A stretch of DNA of 64,000 bases from the NCBI RefSeq assembly GCF_016785085.1, contig NZ_JAENHO010000014.1, positions 1 to 64,000 on the forward strand. The letters run 5' to 3'. The first letter of the stretch is position 1. Each line of letters opens with the position of its first letter. The stretch comes from Paractinoplanes lichenicola. GTDB taxonomy: Bacteria > Actinomycetota > Actinomycetes > Mycobacteriales > Micromonosporaceae. Positions 58,755 through 64,000 of the stretch are shown piece after piece. The translations under genes and the position numbers were made by a program. Below the pieces are notes generated by a model. The model was not told where the DNA came from, ran no database searches, and worked only from the letters and a program-made list of their open reading frames with translations.

Positions 58755-58914
58755 TTGTGACCTCCAGTTGTGTGTCGGTGAGGCCGGAAGCTTCCCGCTC
58801 GGCGGCCGGGCGCGGGGGATCTCGGGGCCGGGGCTGTGGACAACGCGGGGGCCTGTGGACAACGGGCGCGGGCCGGGGCGTTTCTGATATGGCGCGCGAG
58901 CGCGTACCGGTCGG

Positions 58915-58920
58915 TAGCCT
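58915..58920 (+). promoter_or_regulatory. -10 element of a leaderless promoter (alpha/beta hydrolase)
   Basis: TAGCCT ends 7 bp before the GTG at 58928; the SURF1 gene uses the same hexamer. Confidence 0.5.
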
Positions 58921-58927
58921 GGGGCGC

Positions 58928-59929
58928 GTGGAGATCGACGTCCTCGGGCCGCCTTACGAGCGGCACACCATCGACCTGGGCCGCGACGACGAGGGCGAGG
59001 TGGTGGCCACGCTGGTGCGGCGGCGGGCCGACCGGCCCTCGCGCCGGGCCGTGCTCTACGTCCACGGTTTTGTGGACTATTTCTTCCAGACCCATCTGGC
59101 CGACTTCTTCGTCGAGCGCGGCTGGGATTTCTACGCGCTCGATCTGCGCAAGTACGGCCGGAGCCTGCGCCCCCATCAGACGCCGAACTTCGCGCGCAGC
59201 CTGGCCGACTACTTCCCGGAGCTGGACGAGTCGGCGCGCATCATCCGCGAGCAGGACGGCCACGATCAGTTGCTGGTGGGCGGCCATTCCACGGGCGGCC
59301 TGATCACGTCGTTGTGGTCGCACACGCGGCAGGGCCGGGGCATCGTCGACGGACTATTCCTGAACAGCCCGTTCTTCGATTTCAACGTGCCGTGGCTGGT
59401 GAAGCGCCCGCTCATGGCGGCGACGATCGCGGCCACCCGGCGGATGCCGTATCGAAAAATCCCGATGGCGTCGCTGGGCCTTTACGGGCAGAGCCTGCAC
59501 AGCGAGCATCGTGGCGAGTGGACATACGACCTGGAATGGAAGCCGGTGCTCGGTTTCCCGGTCACGGCCGGCTGGCTGGAGGCGATCCGCCGAGGTCAGC
59601 AGCGGTTGCGGGCCGGGCTGGGGATCGACGCCCCGATCATGGTCGCCTGTTCCACCCGTACGTTCCGAGGCCGCGCCTGGCACGACGATCTGCGCACCAC
59701 CGATTCGGTGCTCGATGTCGAACACATTGTGCGCTGGGCGCCCCGGCTGGGGCCGCGGGTCACGATCGCCCGGTTCGACGGCGGCATGCACGATCTGACG
59801 TTGTCCGGAAAGGAAGTCCGGGTCGAGGTCTTCCGGGAGCTGGCCCGGTGGATCGACGCTTTCCTGCCGCCGGTGGGCACGCCCGAGATCGAGGTTCCTC
59901 GCGCGCCGGAGGACAAGCAGGACATTTAA
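58928..59929 (+). CDS. Alpha/beta hydrolase, serine aminopeptidase S33-like
   Basis: A 333-residue hydrolase: VLYVHGFVDYFFQTHLADFF, nucleophile elbow LVGGHSTGGLITSLW, FLNSPFFDFNVPW, and the base in FDGGMHDLTLSG. It resembles the lysophospholipase/monoacylglycerol-lipase-like group, though the substrate is unknown. The leaderless -10 favours GTG 58928; an ATG 13 codons upstream (58889) is possible. It is divergent from ssb. Confidence 0.88.
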   Translation: MEIDVLGPPYERHTIDLGRDDEGEVVATLVRRRADRPSRRAVLYVHGFVDYFFQTHLADFFVERGWDFYALDLRKYGRSLRPHQTPNFARSLADYFPELDESARIIREQDGHDQLLVGGHSTGGLITSLWSHTRQGRGIVDGLFLNSPFFDFNVPWLVKRPLMAATIAATRRMPYRKIPMASLGLYGQSLHSEHRGEWTYDLEWKPVLGFPVTAGWLEAIRRGQQRLRAGLGIDAPIMVACSTRTFRGRAWHDDLRTTDSVLDVEHIVRWAPRLGPRVTIARFDGGMHDLTLSGKEVRVEVFRELARWIDAFLPPVGTPEIEVPRAPEDKQDI

Positions 59930-59981
59930 CAGTCCGGGTCAGGTGGCTGGGAAAATCCGAACGATTCCGAACATAGATTGC

Positions 59982-59987
59982 TATCGT
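59982..59987 (+). promoter_or_regulatory. -10 element of a leaderless promoter (STAND NTPase)
   Basis: TATCGT ends 6 bp before the ATG at 59994 and is in the only AT-rich patch of the gap. Confidence 0.5.
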
Positions 59988-59993
59988 TCCGGA

Positions 59994-62249
59994 ATGCTCG
60001 AGGATCCGCCCGACCCGGCCGGTTGCCGCACCCTCGACGAATTGGCGGCCGCCCTGCGTTCCCTGAAGGCCTGGGCCGGTGATCCCTCGTACGACACGAT
60101 CACGAAGCGGGTCAATGCGAGTCACGGTCCGACGGGCCGGGGCACGATCGTCGACTGCTTCCGCGACGGCCGCCGCCGGGTCAATCCGGACTTGGTGGTC
60201 GCGGTGGTGGCGGCGCTGCACGACGACGGGGCCTACCTGTCGCGCTGGCGGCAGGCGATCCGGGTCACGCTGGCCGAGAAGCAGGCCGCGGCCACCGTAC
60301 GGGTCCTGGCCGGGCTGCCCAGCGAGGCGTCCTCGTTCGTGGGCCGTGAGCCGCATCTCGCCTCGCTCGAGCGGGCGGCCGGCGTCTGTGTGATCACGGG
60401 GATGGCCGGTGTGGGCAAGACTCAGCTCGCCGTTCATGCCGGTCACCGGCGTACGGCGGAAACGACGCTCTTTGTCGATCTTCGCGGTTTCCACCCCGAC
60501 GAGAGCCAGCCCCCGGTCGAGCCCGGCGCCGTGCTGGACGGGTTCCTGCGCGCGCTCGGGGTGCCCGCGCGGCAGATTCCGCACGATCTGAACTCGCGCT
60601 CGGCGCTGTTCCGCGACCAGGTCGCCGGCCGCCGGGCACTGGTCATTCTGGACAATGCGGTCGACGAGGAGCAGGTGCGCCCGCTGCTCACGCCGGACGC
60701 GTTGACGCTGGTCACGTCGCGCCGCGACCTCACCGGCATCGGCCCGGCGACCCGGATCGACCTCGACGTGTTCTCCTCCGACGAGGCGTCCGAGCTGCTG
60801 GCCGGGGCGGTGCCGGCCGATGCCGACTCGGCCGCAGTCGAGCGGGTCGCGCAGCGCTGCGGTTATCTGCCGCTGGCGCTGACGGTGGTGGCCGGGCAGA
60901 TGGCGGCGACGCCGGGCTGGTCGGTGGCCGACCACGCCGACCGGCTCGACGAGCGGCACCGCAACCATCGCCTCGACGACGGCGTGCAGCTGGCCCTGCA
61001 CTTGTCGGAGCAGGGCCTGCCCGAGCGCCGGCGGATCCTGCTGCACCGGCTGGCCGGTCATCCGGGTCAGGATCTCGACGTGTTCGCGGCGGCCGCCCTG
61101 CTCGACGCCGAACTCGACGAGACCGAGGAGCATCTGCGCCGCCTGACCGCCGAGCATCTGGTGCAGCAGCCGGTGCCGGGCCGTTTCGTGCTGCACGACC
61201 TGGTCCGGGCGTACGCCACCGAGCGGGCCGCCGACGAGGAGCGGCCGGCCGAGCGCCGCGCGGCCCTGACCCGGCTTTTCGACCATTACCTGTACGCCGC
61301 CGCGGCCGCGATGGACGCGCTGCACCCGGCCGAGAAGCACCGCCGTCCCGTGCTCGACCCTCACGACGTACGGGGGCCTGATCTGTCTGATCCGAAGGCG
61401 GCGCTGCACTGGTTGGACACCGAGCGAGCCACCCTGGTCGCGACCTGCTTGCACGCGGCGCGCCACGGCTGGCCGGCCCATGCCGTACGGCTGGCCGCGA
61501 CGCTCTACACCTATCTCGACAACGGTGGTTATCCCGCGGACGCGATCGCCGTACATTCGGAGGCCCGTCATGCCGCGGCCCGCTCCGGTGATTCCGCGGG
61601 TGAGGCGAATGCGCTGGTCAACCTGGCCGTCGTGCACTGGCAGCTGGGCCGGCATCCGGAGGCGCTCGAGCAGCTGACCGAGGCGCTGGCATTGTTCCGC
61701 GATCTGGGCGACGGTCGTGGTCAGGCGCGGGCGCTGGGCAACCTGGGTGTGGTGCACAACGCGTTCGGCAACCACGCGGAGTCGGCCGCCCATCATGCGC
61801 GGGCGCTCGACCAGTTCGTCGCAATCGGTGACCGGGTGGGCGAGGCGAACACCCTGACCAACCTGGGCGACGTCTACGTCCGGATGAACCGCGTGCCGGA
61901 GGCGGCCGAGCATCACCGGCGGGCCCTCGCCCTGTTCCGCGACCTCAGCCACCGCGGCGGCGAGGCGACGGCCCTGACAAATCTCGGAGACGCCGACACC
62001 CGGCTCGGCAACTACGCGGCGGCACTCGACTCGTACGACCGGGCGGTCGCCATCTTCGGCGAACTGGGCGAACGCTACGGACAGACGTGCGCCCTGAACG
62101 GCCGCGGCGAGGCCCTGGCCGGCGCGGGCCGCACCGAGGAGGCGCGCACGAGTTTCCAAGTCGCCCTGGGCACCGCCCGCCTGATCGACGACCCGGCCGA
62201 ACAAGCCCGCGCCCGCGCCGGCTTGGCCGCTCTCCCGGAAGCCGGTTGA
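59994..62249 (+). CDS. STAND-class NTPase with TPR repeats
   Basis: A 751-residue protein. The N-terminal 100 residues are a helical domain (LDELAAALRSLKAWAGDPSY, ITKRVNASHGPTGRGTIVDC). This is the DNA-binding-like head seen on actinobacterial ATPases. An NB-ARC core follows (GMAGVGKTQLAVHAG; ALVILDNAVD; LTLVTSRRDL; CGYLPLAL), then TPRs (ALVNLAVVHWQLGRHPEALE, ALTNLGDADTRLGNYAAALD) to the end. Such switches sense a ligand through the TPRs and act as regulators or in defence. The -10 hexamer selects ATG 59994. It lies just upstream of tRNA-Arg. Confidence 0.9.
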   Translation: MLEDPPDPAGCRTLDELAAALRSLKAWAGDPSYDTITKRVNASHGPTGRGTIVDCFRDGRRRVNPDLVVAVVAALHDDGAYLSRWRQAIRVTLAEKQAAATVRVLAGLPSEASSFVGREPHLASLERAAGVCVITGMAGVGKTQLAVHAGHRRTAETTLFVDLRGFHPDESQPPVEPGAVLDGFLRALGVPARQIPHDLNSRSALFRDQVAGRRALVILDNAVDEEQVRPLLTPDALTLVTSRRDLTGIGPATRIDLDVFSSDEASELLAGAVPADADSAAVERVAQRCGYLPLALTVVAGQMAATPGWSVADHADRLDERHRNHRLDDGVQLALHLSEQGLPERRRILLHRLAGHPGQDLDVFAAAALLDAELDETEEHLRRLTAEHLVQQPVPGRFVLHDLVRAYATERAADEERPAERRAALTRLFDHYLYAAAAAMDALHPAEKHRRPVLDPHDVRGPDLSDPKAALHWLDTERATLVATCLHAARHGWPAHAVRLAATLYTYLDNGGYPADAIAVHSEARHAAARSGDSAGEANALVNLAVVHWQLGRHPEALEQLTEALALFRDLGDGRGQARALGNLGVVHNAFGNHAESAAHHARALDQFVAIGDRVGEANTLTNLGDVYVRMNRVPEAAEHHRRALALFRDLSHRGGEATALTNLGDADTRLGNYAAALDSYDRAVAIFGELGERYGQTCALNGRGEALAGAGRTEEARTSFQVALGTARLIDDPAEQARARAGLAALPEAG

Positions 62250-62337
62250 CACCCCTGTTGACGAGCCGCCAACATAATCCACCGGACGACTGCGTTACCC
62301 TCGGCCCGCCCCCGGCAAGATAAGCTGTGGGCCCCAT

Positions 62338-62410
62338 GCGCTCGTAGCTCAGCGGATAGAGCAACGGACTTCTAATCCGTCGGTCGCAGGTTCGAATCCT
62401 GCCGGGCGCG
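62338..62410 (+). tRNA. tRNA-Arg (anticodon TCT)
   Basis: 73 nt: acceptor GCGCTCG/CGGGCGC with discriminator G, D-arm AGCTCAGCGGATAGAGC, anticodon ACGGA-CTTCTAA-TCCGT, T-arm CAGGTTCGAATCCTG. TAAGCT at 62321-62326 is a likely -10. Confidence 0.96.
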
Positions 62411-62421
62411 CTTGAGTCTTC

Positions 62422-62439
62422 CTGGGGCCCGAGCCCCAG
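62422..62439 (+). terminator. Terminator-like hairpin after tRNA-Arg
   Basis: CTGGGGC-CCGA-GCCCCAG followed by ACCCCC is nearly the same as the element after tRNA-Gly (8899-8917). Confidence 0.6.
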
Positions 62440-62707
62440 ACCCCCAACGCCGTGGGGGCAAGCCTCCCGGATCCCCCATCGCCCGCCGTTGCCGCTCCTT
62501 GATCGCGATAAGCGGGTAGCGCTGCATTCAGCGTCGCAAGTGACGAAACGGCTGTTAAGGGTGCAAATACCGCTGGCTTAAATCGCCCAAATGCCTGCAG
62601 AGTGCCGTATCTGCGTTCGGCAGATAGCTGGCCGCCGACGGCGAGGGCTGGAGAGAGGGTTGCTGATAGCCGACAGACGCCTGACGATAACAGTCAGGAG
62701 GATCGTC
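62440..62707. other. Intergenic stretch after tRNA-Arg, no gene recognised
   Basis: No gene or attachment-site duplication is seen. A short inverted repeat CTGAC-GATAACA-GTCAG lies at about 62680-62697, directly before the AGGAGG ribosome site of the next gene, and could affect its translation. Confidence 0.45.
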
Positions 62708-63154
62708 ATGACACTGAACTCAGACACCTCAGAGACCGGCCGCCCCGTCTACTACCCGGGCCCAGGCATCGTGGTCACCCGCACGTACATCGAGACCGAG
62801 GACTCGATCTACCGAGTTCGCGATCTCGTCGTCGAGGATCCGTCCTACCTCTACGTCCACCCGGCGCGTGCCGTGGCCCTCTACACCGGAGCCTTGGAGC
62901 TGGTGCTGTCGGTCGGCGTCGCCGCCGTGAGCGGTTCGGCCTGGCTGCCTTGCGCGGCCGGTGTGCTCGCCGCGATGGGTGTGGGTGGGGCGGTCTGGAT
63001 CGACGACTACCGCAATCCTCGCAACATGGAGCTGACCGCCCTGCACCGGGGACGCCGGGTGGTGCTGTTCACTTCGGACAATCAGCGTGTGTTCGAGCAG
63101 GTGCGCCGGGCGGTCGTCCGGGCCGTGGAAGCCAACAGCCGGCCGCGACCTTGA
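62708..63154 (+). CDS. DUF6232-like small membrane protein
   Basis: A 148-residue protein: PVYYPGPGIVVTRTYIETED, SIYRVRDLVVEDPSYLYVHP, one or two hydrophobic helices (LYTGALELVLSVGVAAVSG and PCAAGVLAAMGVGGAVW), and a PH-like end LTALHRGRRVVLFTSDN and FEQVRRAVVRAVE. This matches the DUF6232 type found in many actinobacteria, function unknown. AGGAGG 6 nt before the ATG sets the start. It is convergent with the XRE regulator gene. Confidence 0.7.
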   Translation: MTLNSDTSETGRPVYYPGPGIVVTRTYIETEDSIYRVRDLVVEDPSYLYVHPARAVALYTGALELVLSVGVAAVSGSAWLPCAAGVLAAMGVGGAVWIDDYRNPRNMELTALHRGRRVVLFTSDNQRVFEQVRRAVVRAVEANSRPRP

Positions 63155-63161
63155 CCGAGGA

Positions 63162-64000
63162 TCAGCCGGCCCGCATTTCGTCCCGGATGGATCGGATCGT
63201 TTGCAGGGCCCGGTCACCCGTCCGGCCGTAGTCGAGCAGATCTTTGAAGAGCGCGTTGTGCCGGTCGGTTTCTTCGCGATTGACGACCAGGAAGTCGTAT
63301 CCGGCGGCAGCCTCGACGAACATCACGTCATCGTGCGTGCCGGCGAACTTGAGCAGCTCGAATGAGCCGCCGAGACCCGAGTGATGTTCGAGGTCGAGCG
63401 GCGCCACGCCGAAGACGAAGCGTTGAGGGTCTTCGGCCAGCGCCAGAAGGTGGTCGAGTTGACGGGCCATGACTTCGTGTCCGCCGAGTGGTCGCCGGAG
63501 TGCGGATTCGTCGAACACCACCGTCACCCGGGGAGGGCTGTCACCACGTTGCCGCTCGAACAGTGCCTCCTGGCGGTCCATTCGCAGGTCCACTCGGGCC
63601 TTGACCTGCTCGTCGTTCGGATCGGTGCGAAGAGTGCGCGCGGTGATGGCACGGGCGTAGTCGCGCGTCTGCAGCAGTCCGGGAACGAAAAGCAATTGCC
63701 AGACATGGATTTCGGCGGCCTCGTTCTCGAAAGCGACGAAATCAGCGAAGGCACCGGCCAGCCGATGCCGGCTGTACCACTGACGAGAACGGGAAAGACG
63801 GGCAAGCCGGGACAGTTCCGCGACGACGTGCTCATCGGAGATGTGGTAGTGCCCGAGAAGAGCGCGGACCTCCAGAGGCTGAACAGTCACCTCGCCCTTT
63901 TCGATTCTGGTCAGTTTCGAGACCGACCAGTCCATGGTCTTGGCCACCGCCGCAGCTGACAGGCCCAACCCATCACGCAGCGACTTCAAGCGCAGGGCCA
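63162..64000 (-). CDS. XRE-family regulator with DUF5753 domain, 5' end outside the window
   Basis: At least 275 residues: a helix-turn-helix (LSAAAVAKTMDWSVSKLTRI, EKGEV) followed by the DUF5753 ligand-like domain (LSRSRQWYSRHRLAGAFADF, EIHVWQLLFVPGLLQTRDYA, VVFDESALRRPLGG, GYDFLVVNREETDRHNALFK). The reading frame stays open to base 64000 (ALRLKSLRDGLG), so about 10-25 N-terminal residues are missing. These regulators are numerous in filamentous actinobacteria, often paired with a small DUF397 protein, which is not seen downstream. Confidence 0.88.
   Translation of the reverse strand, partial: ALRLKSLRDGLGLSAAAVAKTMDWSVSKLTRIEKGEVTVQPLEVRALLGHYHISDEHVVAELSRLARLSRSRQWYSRHRLAGAFADFVAFENEAAEIHVWQLLFVPGLLQTRDYARAITARTLRTDPNDEQVKARVDLRMDRQEALFERQRGDSPPRVTVVFDESALRRPLGGHEVMARQLDHLLALAEDPQRFVFGVAPLDLEHHSGLGGSFELLKFAGTHDDVMFVEAAAGYDFLVVNREETDRHNALFKDLLDYGRTGDRALQTIRSIRDEMRAG

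Noticed and set aside
62338..62707. Prophage or island attachment site at tRNA-Arg
   Set aside because: No repeat of the tRNA 3' end and no integrase within the window; kept only as a question for the sequence beyond 64000.

Overview
The window is high-GC actinobacterial DNA, most likely from Micromonosporaceae (an Actinoplanes or Micromonospora relative). The grounds are an rRNA leader of actinobacterial type, a clpX-clpP2-clpP1-tig block, many GTG starts, small conserved-looking proteins without named families, and many genes that appear to be transcribed without a leader. No transposase, integrase, phage gene or CRISPR array is visible, so this looks like ordinary chromosome with some accessory patches.

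Layout. 1-910: the 5' end of a leftward 16S rRNA gene with its leader and two duplicated promoters. 0.9-8.6 kb: a small membrane protein, a Nit-type amidohydrolase, a DUF2867-like plus SnoaL-like pair divergent from a PadR regulator, then clpX, clpP2, clpP1 and tig, with a ClgR-like box and a 108-bp palindrome. 8.6-10 kb: tRNA-Pro and tRNA-Gly, then about 1 kb of non-coding, repeat-bearing sequence. 10.0-15.7 kb: a GntR-controlled ureide or biuret-type operon (allophanate hydrolase, two isochorismatase-fold amidohydrolases, a nucleobase permease, an AtzH-like protein). 15.7-33 kb: mostly single housekeeping or envelope genes (SDR, Eis-type acetyltransferase, rpiB, esterase, DUF1015 kinase-like protein, pepN, Uma2, class F sortase with a putative surface protein, HNH nuclease, MscS channel, MFS transporter, truncated haemoglobin, secreted propeller protein). 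33-38.6 kb: YbjN protein, thioesterase, ettA, trehalose-6-phosphate synthase.

39-57.5 kb is dominated by cobalamin genes split over three loci (cobA-cobT-cobC; cobB; cobD-cobQ), with a class A penicillin-binding protein, SURF1, ATP-dependent DNA ligase, FAD monooxygenase, M20 and M48 peptidases and a uridine-kinase-like P-loop protein between or coupled to them. 57.5-64 kb: an SSB paralogue, an alpha/beta hydrolase, a STAND NTPase with TPRs, tRNA-Arg, a DUF6232-like membrane protein, and a DUF5753-type XRE regulator cut by the window end.

Three themes run through the window. First, at least fourteen genes have a -10 hexamer ending 6-8 bp before the start codon, which predicts leaderless mRNAs and settles several start sites. 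Second, in-frame minisatellites decorate the ends or loops of otherwise conserved proteins (the DUF2867-like protein, SURF1, DNA ligase, CobQ, CobD). Third, neighbouring genes overlap often: stop-start overlaps of 4-14 bp in operons and stop-stop overlaps between convergent genes. The most unusual single observations are the CobB with glycine in place of the glutaminase cysteine, the five tandem start codons of cobQ, and the paired biuret-hydrolase-like enzymes in the GntR operon.
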